Shown here in pieces: positions 17,435 to 25,552 of a stretch of DNA of 64,000 nucleotides. The notes beneath the pieces were generated by a model. The model was not told the origin of the DNA. It did no database searches and worked only from the letters and a program-made list of their open reading frames with translations. Position 1 is the stretch's first letter. Each line of letters starts with the position of its first letter. Source of the DNA: Streptomyces sp. NBC_01454 (GTDB taxonomy: Bacteria > Actinomycetota > Actinomycetes > Streptomycetales > Streptomycetaceae); the NCBI RefSeq assembly GCF_036227565.1, contig NZ_CP109460.1:930001-994000 (forward strand), read 5' to 3'. Position numbers and translations under genes: made by a program.

Positions 17435-17455
17435 GCTACTGGCCGGACGGCTACT
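17426..17455. repeat. 15-bp tandem duplication across a stop codon
   Basis: GGCCGGACGGCTACT occurs twice in direct succession (17426-17440, 17441-17455). The stop codon of the Asp23 gene (17451-17453) lies in the second copy, so the first copy is a post-stop duplicate and also supplies part of the terminator arm. Confidence 0.9.
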
Positions 17456-17867
17456 GCACCCGGTCCGGCGTTTCCTCTTCCTCGTCGGGCAGCCGCACGT
17501 CGCTGACCGCGATGTTGACCTCCACGACTTCGAGTCCGGTCATCCGCTCCACCGCGGAAATGACGTTCTCGCGCACGGCCTTGGCCACCTGGGGGATGAC
17601 CTCGCCGTACTCGACGACGATGTCCAGATCCACCGCCGTCTGCTTCTCGCCCACTTCGACCTTCACGCCGTGCGTGGTGGTCGTCCCGCCGCCGGGTACG
17701 CGCTTGCGCAGGGCGCCCACCGAGCGCGAGAGCCCGCTGCCCAGGGCGTGCACCCCTGCCACGTCACCGGCCGCCAGGTAGGCGATCTTCTCGACCACGC
17801 CGTCGGCGATGGTCGTCCGCCCCAGGTCACCGGTGTTCCGCGGCCGGCGCTCTGCGAACTCGGTCAT
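17451..17867 (-). CDS. Asp23/Gls24 family envelope stress protein
   Basis: 138 aa. GRTTIADGVVEKIAYLAAG, then GVKVEVGEKQTAVDLDIVVE and EYGEVIPQVAKAVRENV match the whole Asp23 domain, with a basic, glycine-rich insert between (KRVPGGGTTTTHG). Family members form membrane-associated layers or filaments linked to cell-envelope stress; some streptomycetes have several paralogues. The start is the ATG at 17867. It converges on the NADH dehydrogenase gene. Confidence 0.93.
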   Translation of the reverse strand: MTEFAERRPRNTGDLGRTTIADGVVEKIAYLAAGDVAGVHALGSGLSRSVGALRKRVPGGGTTTTHGVKVEVGEKQTAVDLDIVVEYGEVIPQVAKAVRENVISAVERMTGLEVVEVNIAVSDVRLPDEEEETPDRVQ

Positions 17868-17995
17868 TGCCCATCACCCCTTGTGATTGCGGGGAAGCTT
17901 CGGCCCGTCTCTTCACGCTATGGCCGGACGGGTGACGCTGCCTCCTGAAGCGGGCGGCGGCTGTCGCTGCGGGCCCGGCGCGGCGTGATCGCCCC

Positions 17996-18023
17996 CTTTG
18001 CCGGTCAGGCAAAGAGCTTTGCC
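17996..18023. promoter_or_regulatory. three alternating copies of an inverted 7-mer
   Basis: CTTTGCC (17996-18002), GGCAAAG (18008-18014) and CTTTGCC (18017-18023) allow the central copy to pair with either neighbour, giving two mutually exclusive hairpins. It is immediately upstream of the microsatellite. Confidence 0.6.
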
Positions 18024-18029
18024 CACGCA

Positions 18030-18117
<88 letters not shown>

Positions 18118-18481
18118 CGCGGTATACCGGGGCGCCCGCCCGGCAGGCGCACCCCTCCCCCGCCGGCGCCCGTGTCCGGCACGGGCCGTCCCGGGGCCGG
18201 GCCGCGCACGTCGGCCCGCGTCTCAAGTCGTGGTCACCCAGGAGGAGTTGGCGCTCCACAGGGCCATTCCACGGTAGGGTCCTGAACCCCGCACCCGCCC
18301 CGGGCCTGCGGGGACGGCGAAACGGCGATTGCCACGGACATCTGCCAAAGGGGTGCCGCTCCCGGCGGTGGATCCGTATCGTCTGCTCGCGCCGGAGCCT
18401 TCCCGCCCCGGGACTTCCTCGTGGGATCCCCCATCGGGGGCCCGTGCACGACATGGCAGCGCCTGCATCGAGGGAGCAGTG

Positions 18482-20008
18482 GTGACACACCTGATCGTAC
18501 CGGTCATGATCACATTTGGGATATTCCTGCTCGCCATGGTGGCGGTGGGCTTCTGGACGTATCAGGACACCTTGACGTTCTCCGATTTCGCGCTGGGCGG
18601 GCGCCGTTTGAGCGCCACGGTCGCGGCGCTGTCCGCCGGGGCCAGCGATATGTCCGGCTGGCTGTTCCTGGGCCTGCCGGGTGCCGTGTACGCGGCCGGC
18701 ATCGGCGCGACGTGGATAGCCGTCGGTCTGGCCCTCGGCACGTATCTCAACTGGCTGCTGGTCGCCCCGAGGCTGCGGACGTACACCGAGCTGGCCGGGG
18801 ACGCCAAGACACTGTCGGCCTATCTGGAGGAGCGGTTCGAGGACGGCAGCCGGATGCTGCGGCTGCTCTCGGCGACCGTCACCGTGGTGTTCTTCACCGT
18901 CTATGTGGCGAGCGGTCTCCTGGCCGGAGGGGTGCTGTTCGAGAGCATCTTCGGCGGCGGCTTCGAATTCGCGCTCACCGTCTTCGCCGTGGTGATCGTC
19001 GTCTACACCGTCCTGGGCGGTTTCCGGGCGGTGAGCCTGACGCACTCGGTGCAGGCCACGGTGATGTTCGGCGCGGCGGTGGCCCTCCCGGCGATCGGCG
19101 TCGGGCTGCTGGGCGGGTTCGGTGCGCTGCACGGGCTGCTCACGCACAAGAGCGCCGCACTGCTGGACATGGGGGCCAAGGCCGGTTTCGACGGCAGCCG
19201 TTGGACGTCCGGGCACCCGCTCGGCATCGTGGCGGTCATCTCCCTGCTCGCCTGGGGCCTGGGCTATTTCGGCCAGCCCCACATCCTGGTCCGCTTCATG
19301 AGCATCCGCAGCACCCGCGAGATCCCCAAGGCCCGCCGGATCGGCGTGAGTTGGGTGGTCGTCTGTCTGGCCGGGGCCTCGCTCGTGGGCCTGGTGGGGA
19401 TCGCCGCGCTCGACCAGCCGCTGGAGAATCCCGAGACGGTCTTCATCGCGCTCTGCACCCAGCTGGTCAATCCCTGGATCGCCGGACTCCTGCTGCTGGG
19501 CGTACTCGCCGCGATCAAGTCCACCGCGGACAGCCAGCTGCTGGTCTCGGCGATGGCGCTCACCGAGGACTTCTTCCGGGCGTTCGTCAGACGGCAGGCC
19601 TCGGACGCGGCGCTGGTGCTGACGGCCCGCGCGACCGTGGTGGCCGTCGCCGTGGTCGCCTACGTCATCGCGCTCAGCGGCGGCGCCGTGCTGGACATCG
19701 TCGCGTACGCCTGGGCGGGATTCGGCGCCGCCTTCGGCCCGGTGATCCTGCTGTCGCTGTACTGGCCGCGGATGACGCGGGCCGGGGCGATGGCGGGCAT
19801 CGTGACGGGGGCGGTCACCGTCGTCCTGTGGAAGCAGATCGACCCGCTCCTCGGGCCGCTGCAGTCGGGGATCTACGAGATGGTGCCCGGGGTGCTCGCG
19901 GCCACCGCGGCGGCGCTGCTCTTCGGGAAGTTCGTCGGCCGTCCGCCGCGACGCGTCTGGTCGGGCTCCATGGAGCGGCAGAACGCCACGGCGGTGCCGG
20001 TCGGCTGA
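18482..20008 (+). CDS. putP: sodium/proline symporter (SSS family)
   Basis: 508 aa from a GTG at 18482 with AGGGAG six bases upstream. About 13 hydrophobic segments. Motifs of PutP: YQDTLTFSDFALGGRRL, SAGASDMSGWLFLGLPGA (the sodium and proline site region), LNWLLVAPRLRTYTE, and YFGQPHILVRFMSI. It takes up proline with sodium for nutrition or osmoprotection. No proline catabolic gene is adjacent, so the substrate is from family resemblance. The upstream 614-bp gap carries hexanucleotide repeats that could affect its expression. Confidence 0.9.
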   Translation: MTHLIVPVMITFGIFLLAMVAVGFWTYQDTLTFSDFALGGRRLSATVAALSAGASDMSGWLFLGLPGAVYAAGIGATWIAVGLALGTYLNWLLVAPRLRTYTELAGDAKTLSAYLEERFEDGSRMLRLLSATVTVVFFTVYVASGLLAGGVLFESIFGGGFEFALTVFAVVIVVYTVLGGFRAVSLTHSVQATVMFGAAVALPAIGVGLLGGFGALHGLLTHKSAALLDMGAKAGFDGSRWTSGHPLGIVAVISLLAWGLGYFGQPHILVRFMSIRSTREIPKARRIGVSWVVVCLAGASLVGLVGIAALDQPLENPETVFIALCTQLVNPWIAGLLLLGVLAAIKSTADSQLLVSAMALTEDFFRAFVRRQASDAALVLTARATVVAVAVVAYVIALSGGAVLDIVAYAWAGFGAAFGPVILLSLYWPRMTRAGAMAGIVTGAVTVVLWKQIDPLLGPLQSGIYEMVPGVLAATAAALLFGKFVGRPPRRVWSGSMERQNATAVPVG

Positions 20009-20173
20009 GCCCGCGGGGGCGGCCCGGCCCGGCAGGTGGACCGGGCGGGGCCCGTGCCGGGGTGCGCGGCGCACCGGTCGTTTCGCGTCAGGAAGGGTGC
20101 GGGCAGCGCCCGGTGAACGGTCGGCATCCGCCTGGCGGGGCGGGTTCCTCGGAGCGGGCGCATTGCTCAGCCG

Positions 20174-20209
20174 GCCTTCTCGACCTGCGACAACGCAGAT
20201 CGAGAAGGC
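20174..20209. terminator. 16-bp hairpin after putP
   Basis: The arms (20174-20189 and 20194-20209, outer ends GCCTTCTCGA / TCGAGAAGGC) match at 15 of 16 positions around an ACAA loop. It lies 165 bp downstream of the symporter and 141 bp before the TetR gene. Confidence 0.65.
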
Positions 20210-20318
20210 TACCTTCACCTTGCCCACGCCCGATTCGGGCGATCCCCCGCGTCGCCCGAACCGGGCAGCTTGACCGGATTTCTGCCTGGACAGATATCCG
20301 AAGTCGTCCTGAGTATAT

Positions 20319-20331
20319 TGGCTCGCAGCCA
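20319..20331. promoter_or_regulatory. TetR operator candidate
   Basis: TGGCTCGCAGCCA is a 5-bp inverted repeat with 3-bp centre, just after a TATATT minus 10-like sequence (20314-20319) and 20 bp before the TetR start. Its position suits autorepression. Confidence 0.4.
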
Positions 20332-20350
20332 GTCAACGCAGGAGTACAGG

Positions 20351-20998
20351 ATGTCCCCCCGCAGCGCCTCGGTCAATGAACAATTGCGGCGGCGCTCCCG
20401 CGAGCGGCTGCTACAGGCGACCGTCGAGCTGGTGGGCGAGCGTGGCTTCGAGGCCACGACACTCAGCGACATCGCCCAACGGGCGGGAACCGCACGGGGG
20501 TTGATCTCCTACTACTTCCCCGGCAAGCATCAACTCTTCCAGTCGGCCGTGCACCGGCTGATGCATCTGACCCTGCGGGAGGCGCTGGAACGGGAGCCGC
20601 GACCGAGCGGACCGGACGCCGGACGCGAGCGGTTGGCCCGGGCCGTCGACGCCGTCCTGGGTCTCGCCCACGACCGCCCGTTGCTGATGCGGACACATAT
20701 GGCGGGAATTCTGACGGCCGAGGGGTTCATCCAGTGCCCCGAGCAGCAACGGCTGGCGCACCTGCTGCGCGAGACGGTCGTGGCGTACGGATCACCGGCT
20801 CCCGATACCGACTATCCGCTGCTGAGGGCTCTGCTGATGGGCGCGGTGGTGCCGATGCTGCTGCCGGGAGCGCCGATGCCGCGCGGCCTCCTGCGCGCCG
20901 AGTTGTTCCAACGGTATGGACTGGCTTGGGAGTTGGGGCTCCCTCCGGAGGAGGAACCACCCCCGGTGACGCACCCGCGGGGGCCGGTACGCGGCTAG
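20351..20998 (+). CDS. TetR family transcriptional regulator
   Basis: 215 aa, ATG at 20351 with AGGAG upstream. The DNA-binding domain (RERLLQATVELVGERGFEATTLSDIAQRAGTARGLISYYFPGKHQL) spans about residues 15-62, with the usual recognition helix before YYF.GK. The C-terminal ligand domain is unremarkable and does not reveal a ligand. It is transcribed alone after the symporter; a target could be itself or putP. Confidence 0.93.
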   Translation: MSPRSASVNEQLRRRSRERLLQATVELVGERGFEATTLSDIAQRAGTARGLISYYFPGKHQLFQSAVHRLMHLTLREALEREPRPSGPDAGRERLARAVDAVLGLAHDRPLLMRTHMAGILTAEGFIQCPEQQRLAHLLRETVVAYGSPAPDTDYPLLRALLMGAVVPMLLPGAPMPRGLLRAELFQRYGLAWELGLPPEEEPPPVTHPRGPVRG

Positions 20999-21109
20999 CC
21001 GGTCGATGGTGAGCGCCGGCGGCGGGCGGCGGGCAGGGCGGATCGCGGCGGTTACGCATGCCCCGACCGGTTTGCCGGACGGCCGGTTGAGCGGGCGGGC
21101 GTTGCTCCG

Positions 21110-22216
21110 CTAGCGCTTGTTGTGACGTGGCGTCAGAAGGCCCTTGTCGCGGGCGCCGGCGATCAGCCGCAGCGACCTCCGGCGGTTACGGCCGGTGGCC
21201 AGCATGACGGCCAGTACGGGATCGTGCCCTTCTTGCTGCGCCTGACGGTAGGCGTCCGCGGCGATCCTGCGGCGCTCACCGGACCGCGACCGGGAGAGGA
21301 CGGCGGAGCGCGCCGGCTCGGCGGGCGGCGTGGAGACCGCGGGCGCAGGGGTGGAGGACGCGGCCGCGGACGGCGTGGGGGCCGGTCCGGCAGGCGCCCC
21401 GGCGGGCGATGCGGCCACCGTGTCGGAGGAGGCGTCGGAGGTGTCGGAGGAGGCGTCGGAGGGGGTGTCGGCCGACACCCCGGTGAGGCAGCCGGCGCCC
21501 GTGGTGGTCGGGTCGGCCACGTCGTCGCCGGTCACCGTGCCCGTCGCCACCGCCGGCGTCTCCGGGGGTGCCACCGCCTCCCTCACGGCGGGTGCCGGGC
21601 CCTCCCCCGCCCCGGCACCCACGGGGTCCGGCGCGCGGTCCGGCAGCAGGGCGTCCACCGGCTGCTGCAAAGGCGCCGGCTGGTGCGGCGACAGGGGCCG
21701 CGGGCCCGACGCCGGCCGGGGCGCCGCGCCGGCCGCCGACCCCGCGTCCGGCCCGGCCGGCAGCGTCCCGCCGGCCCCGTCCCCCGCCGCCGGGACGGCC
21801 GCCGGGCCGGGCTGCCGGGGTGCGGACCGGGCCTTCTGCGGCCGGCCGGTGGCCGCCCGGAAGGTGTCGTCCAGGGGGCCTTCGATCCAGCGGGCCAGGG
21901 CGGCGAGGCCGGCCAGGGTCAGCGGCGGGTCGGCCCGTACGTCCTCGACGGTGAGATGTTCGTCGGAGACCGTCACCAGGACATCGATCCGGGCGCCGTC
22001 GGCGAAGGTCAGCCGGGCGCTGCACCACGGGCCCAGCGGGTCGAGCCGCGGCGGCGGGCACCCGGGGCCGCCGGAGCCGGCCGGATCGTACGAGGTGGCG
22101 GACTCGACGGCGGGCGCGGCGGAGCCGTGCGCCCGCACCTCCCATGTGGGCCACTCCAGTGGCGCGCCCTGGGCTTCATATCGGTGATTAACGGTATAAA
22201 AGTCACTTTCCGACAC
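21110..22216 (-). CDS. DUF6214-like protein with a long disordered linker
   Basis: 368 aa. Three parts are visible. The N-terminal domain of about 120 residues (PTWEVRAHGSAAP, ARLTFADGARIDVLVTVSD, LAGLAALARWIEGPLDDTF) resembles DUF6214 of streptomycetes. It is followed by about 190 residues rich in Ala, Pro, Gly and Ser/Asp, including an SDASSDT repeat encoded by a direct DNA repeat (about 21425-21465). The basic C-terminal region (RRRIAADAYRQAQQEGHDP, VLAVMLATGRNRRRSLRLI, RHNKR) looks like a helical nucleic-acid-binding tail also seen on other Streptomyces proteins. The role is unknown. The start is the ATG at 22216. Confidence 0.7.
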   Translation of the reverse strand: MSESDFYTVNHRYEAQGAPLEWPTWEVRAHGSAAPAVESATSYDPAGSGGPGCPPPRLDPLGPWCSARLTFADGARIDVLVTVSDEHLTVEDVRADPPLTLAGLAALARWIEGPLDDTFRAATGRPQKARSAPRQPGPAAVPAAGDGAGGTLPAGPDAGSAAGAAPRPASGPRPLSPHQPAPLQQPVDALLPDRAPDPVGAGAGEGPAPAVREAVAPPETPAVATGTVTGDDVADPTTTGAGCLTGVSADTPSDASSDTSDASSDTVAASPAGAPAGPAPTPSAAASSTPAPAVSTPPAEPARSAVLSRSRSGERRRIAADAYRQAQQEGHDPVLAVMLATGRNRRRSLRLIAGARDKGLLTPRHNKR

Positions 22217-22352
22217 ATTGAAAACCTAGCCTCCAGCCCACCCGGCCCAGTAGCGCGGCACGCTCATCCCACCGGGAGCAACCCCGATAGCGCATCTCCC
22301 GTCGCGCGCCCGCCGGTGCGACCCTGGGGGTATCCCGCGGAAGGGGCCACCC

Positions 22353-23726
22353 GTGCTTCGTGTCGCAGTGATCGGTTCCGGACCCAGCGGCGTCTACACC
22401 GCCCAGTCCCTGATCGAGCAGCAGGCCGTACCGGACCTCGAGGTCTACGTCCTGGACCGGCTGCCCTGCCCGTACGGCCTGGTCCGCTACGGCGTCGCGC
22501 CGGACCACGAGAAGATCAAATCTCTGCAGAACACTCTGCGGACGGTCCTGGAGCACCCCAGGGTGCACTTCCTGGGCAATGTCCAGGCGGGGGCGCCCGG
22601 GCTGGGGGTCGAGGAGCTGCGGGAGATCTTCGATGCGGTGGTCTTCTGCGTGGGCGCCGCCACCGACCGGCAGCTCGGCATCCCCGGTGAGGAGCTGCCC
22701 GGCAGCCATCCGGCGACCGAGTTCGTCGCCTGGTACAGCGCGCATCCGGATGCGGCCGCGATCCGCTTCACCCTCGCGGCGCGGTCCGCGGTCGTGATCG
22801 GTGTGGGGAACGTGGCGGTGGACGTGACCCGGATGCTCTCGCGCGGCGCCGCGGAGCTCGCTGCCACCGATATGCCGCAGGGCCCGCTCGGCGCCCTCGC
22901 GGACAGCCGCGTCGAGGACGTCTGGATGGTCGGCAGACGGGGCCCCTCGCAGGCCAAGTTCACCACCAAGGAACTGCGGGAGCTGGGCTCTCTGCCGGAT
23001 ACGGACGTATGCGTCCGGCCCGGGGAGCTGGCGCTGGATCCGGCCTACCGGGATCCGGGCGCGCTGCCCGCAGCGGCGCGGCGGAACGTCGAGGTGCTGC
23101 GCGGCTGGGCGGAGCGCACGGCGGCCGCAGCGGCGGACGCGGGATCCGCGCCCCGGGCCGGGCGCCGCATTCATCTGCGGTTCTTCCTGCGGCCGGCCGA
23201 GGTGCTCGGGGACGCCTCGGGGGTGCGCGGGGTGCGGTTCGAGCGGACCGCGCCGGACGGCCGTGGCGGGGTCGCGGGAACCGGTGAATTCGAGGAGATC
23301 GAGGGGCAGTTGGTGCTGCGTTCGGTCGGCTACCGGGGGACGCCGCAGCCGGGTCTGCCGTTCGACCAGACCACCGGGACGGTTCCGCATCTGGCCGGCC
23401 GGGTGCTGCGGGACGGGGCGCCGCTCCCCGGTGTCTACGTGGCGGGCTGGATCAAGCGCGGCCCCACGGGCGTGATCGGCACCAACCGGCCGTGCGCGAA
23501 GGAGACCGCGGGGTCACTGCTGGCGGACGCCCCGATGCTGGCGCGGGGCCGCACGCCCGGGGATCCGGTGGCGGCGCTGGTACGGGCGGGGCAGCGGCCG
23601 GTCCCCTGGCCGGGGTGGCTGGCGATCGAGGCCGCCGAGGCCGCGTGGGGTCACGGCCTGGGGCGTGGCACGGTCAAGCTGCCGGACTGGGCGGGGCTGT
23701 TGGAGGCGGCGCACACGACGGGTTGA
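22353..23726 (+). CDS. FprA-type ferredoxin/adrenodoxin NADP+ reductase
   Basis: 457 aa from a GTG at 22353 with GGAAGGGG upstream. FAD motif VAVIGSGPSGVYTAQSL at 4-20, the family hallmark CPYGLVRYGVAPDHEKIK, an NADP-binding VVIGVGNVAVDVTRML at about 150, and the C-terminal GWIKRGPTGVIGTN, all diagnostic of adrenodoxin-reductase-like flavoproteins. These move electrons between NADPH and ferredoxins that feed cytochromes P450 or biosynthetic enzymes. No ferredoxin or P450 gene is adjacent. Confidence 0.93.
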   Translation: MLRVAVIGSGPSGVYTAQSLIEQQAVPDLEVYVLDRLPCPYGLVRYGVAPDHEKIKSLQNTLRTVLEHPRVHFLGNVQAGAPGLGVEELREIFDAVVFCVGAATDRQLGIPGEELPGSHPATEFVAWYSAHPDAAAIRFTLAARSAVVIGVGNVAVDVTRMLSRGAAELAATDMPQGPLGALADSRVEDVWMVGRRGPSQAKFTTKELRELGSLPDTDVCVRPGELALDPAYRDPGALPAAARRNVEVLRGWAERTAAAAADAGSAPRAGRRIHLRFFLRPAEVLGDASGVRGVRFERTAPDGRGGVAGTGEFEEIEGQLVLRSVGYRGTPQPGLPFDQTTGTVPHLAGRVLRDGAPLPGVYVAGWIKRGPTGVIGTNRPCAKETAGSLLADAPMLARGRTPGDPVAALVRAGQRPVPWPGWLAIEAAEAAWGHGLGRGTVKLPDWAGLLEAAHTTG

Positions 23727-23777
23727 GCCGCCGGCCGGGCCTCGGGCGGTCAGCCGCGGCTCACCGAACGGGTCCGC

Positions 23778-24149
23778 TCACTCCTCGCCGAGGCGGCCGG
23801 CCTGGAGATCCGCCGCCCGCAGCACGCCGTCGATCAGACCGGGGAAGAGCTCCTCCAGATCCTGCCGGCGCAGCCCGTTCATCTTGGCCGTGCCCCGGTA
23901 GAGCTGATGGATGACGCCGTGCTCGCGCAGCACCCGGAAGTGGTGGGTGCAGGTCGACTTGCTGACCGGGAGTTCGATGTCCGCGCAGTTCAGCTCGCCC
24001 TCGGCGGCCGCCAGCGCGCGGACGATCCGCAGGCGCATCGGGTCGGCCAGCGCGTGCAGCACCTCGGCCAGCCGGATGTCCGCCCGGTCCGGATGCTCCA
24101 GCGACCGGGGGCCCGACGGGGCACGCGCGGAGGTCGTATCGGTCGGCAT
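23778..24149 (-). CDS. ArsR family transcriptional regulator
   Basis: 123 aa. Winged helix with ADIRLAEVLHALADPMRLRI, LNCADIELPVSKSTCTHHFR and VLREHGVIHQLYRGTAKM. Two cysteines (in LNC and STC) could sense metals or electrophiles, but the classical metal-binding motif is absent. The start ATG at 24149 faces a divergent old yellow enzyme gene, and two identical-class operators lie between, so it most likely represses both. Confidence 0.93.
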   Translation of the reverse strand: MPTDTTSARAPSGPRSLEHPDRADIRLAEVLHALADPMRLRIVRALAAAEGELNCADIELPVSKSTCTHHFRVLREHGVIHQLYRGTAKMNGLRRQDLEELFPGLIDGVLRAADLQAGRLGEE

Positions 24150-24212
24150 GACGGCTCCTGACTCACTCTGCGGGGCTCGGTTCGGCCTGGTCTGCCGCCC
24201 GCGCGTTCATTG

Positions 24213-24228
24213 TACGAGAAGCGTCGTA
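24213..24228. promoter_or_regulatory. ArsR operator 1
   Basis: TACGAGAAGCGTCGTA: perfect TACGA / TCGTA arms with 6-bp centre. It is the inverted partner of the second site at 24247. Confidence 0.75.
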
Positions 24229-24246
24229 GTTTGACATCCACCGTAG

Positions 24247-24262
24247 TACGACGTTTATCGTA
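24247..24262. promoter_or_regulatory. ArsR operator 2
   Basis: TACGACGTTTATCGTA, again TACGA-N6-TCGTA. The centre lies 34 bp from that of operator 1, about three helical turns, and the two sites are also inverted relative to each other (13 of 16 positions agree after inversion). Confidence 0.75.
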
Positions 24263-24313
24263 TGAGTCCTGGATCCGACCGGACCCACTCCTTCCCAGGC
24301 ACAGGAGTCTGCT

Positions 24314-25417
24314 GTGAGCGCACTGTTCGAGCCCCTCTCCCTCCGCTCGCTGACCGTCCCGAACCGTCTCTGGATGGCGCCCATGTGCCAGTACTCCGCG
24401 GCCCCCGAGGGTCCGGACACGGGCGCGCCCGGGGACTGGCACTTCCAGCATCTGGCCGCACGAGCGGTGGGCGGCACCGGACTGATCCTCGTCGAGGCGA
24501 CCGCGGTGAGCCCCGAGGGGCGCATCAGCCCGTACGACCTCGGGCTGTGGAACGACACCCAGACCGAGGCGTTCCGGCGCATCACCGGCTTCCTCAAGGA
24601 GCAGGGGACGGTGCCGGGGATCCAGCTCGCCCATGCCGGGCGGAAGGCGTCCACCGAGCGCGGCTGGGTGAACCGTGGCGGGCCGATCCTCCCCGGTCAG
24701 CGCCACGGCTGGGAGCCGGTCGGGCCGAGCCCGGTGCCGTTCGACGAGGGCTACCAGGCCCCCGCGGAGCTGTCCGTCGCGCAGATCGGGGAGATCGTCG
24801 CGCAGTTCGCCGCCACCGCGCGACGGGCGCTGGCCGCGGGCTTCGAGGTGATCGAGATCCACGGTGCGCACGGCTATCTGATCAATGAGTTCCTCTCGCC
24901 GTTCACCAACCGGCGCACCGACGGGTACGGCGGTTCGTACGAGAACCGGACCCGCTTCGCACGGGAGGTCGTGGACGCCGTGCGCGAGGTGTGGCCCGAC
25001 GAACTGCCGGTCTTCTTCCGGATCTCGGCGACCGACTGGCTCACCGAGGACGAGAGCGACCCGCGCATGGGCTGGACCGCCGACGACACCGTGCGCTTCG
25101 CCCGTGACCTGCGCGAGCGCGGCATCGATCTGCTGGACACCTCCACGGGCGGCAACGCACCGGACGCGAAGATCGCCACCGGGCCCGGCTACCAGGTGCC
25201 GTTCGCGGAGCGGGTGAAGAAGGAGAGCGGTCTGGCGGTGGGCGCGGTCGGTCTGATCACCGAGCCGCGGCAGGCCGAGAAGATCCTCACGGACGGCCAG
25301 GCCGACGCCGTGCTGCTCGGCCGGGAACTCCTGCGCAACCCCAGCTTCGCGCGGCAGGCGGCGCGGGAGCTGGGTGCGCCGATCACCGTGCCGCCGCAGT
25401 ACCTCCGGGCCGCCTGA
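24314..25417 (+). CDS. old yellow enzyme (YqjM-like) NADH:flavin oxidoreductase
   Basis: 367 aa FMN enzyme that reduces activated alkenes and nitro compounds with NAD(P)H. MAPMCQYSA carries the redox-tuning Cys of the YqjM branch. IQLAHAGRKAS and IEIHGAHGYLINEFLSP supply the FMN and substrate-binding histidines. RRTDGYGGSYENRTRFA and a C-terminal QADAVLLGRELLRNP complete the barrel. GTG start at 24314 with CAGGAG seven bases upstream. It is divergent from the ArsR regulator with twin operators, suggesting induction by reactive electrophiles. Confidence 0.95.
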   Translation: MSALFEPLSLRSLTVPNRLWMAPMCQYSAAPEGPDTGAPGDWHFQHLAARAVGGTGLILVEATAVSPEGRISPYDLGLWNDTQTEAFRRITGFLKEQGTVPGIQLAHAGRKASTERGWVNRGGPILPGQRHGWEPVGPSPVPFDEGYQAPAELSVAQIGEIVAQFAATARRALAAGFEVIEIHGAHGYLINEFLSPFTNRRTDGYGGSYENRTRFAREVVDAVREVWPDELPVFFRISATDWLTEDESDPRMGWTADDTVRFARDLRERGIDLLDTSTGGNAPDAKIATGPGYQVPFAERVKKESGLAVGAVGLITEPRQAEKILTDGQADAVLLGRELLRNPSFARQAARELGAPITVPPQYLRAA

Positions 25418-25552
25418 GAGCGCCGGAAGGGCGTGCGGGGAGCGGGTGGCGCACCGTGTGACCTGCCCGGACATACACCGGGGCGCCATTGTCAGTGGTC
25501 GGGTGCAGACTTGCCTCTGTCTGAGACAACGGCGTCCCGGAGGTGTTCCGGC

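Noticed and set aside
20174..20209. Near-perfect 16-bp hairpin as an operator for the TetR gene
   Set aside because: The size and loop fit a terminator after putP better, and it is 141 bp from the start.
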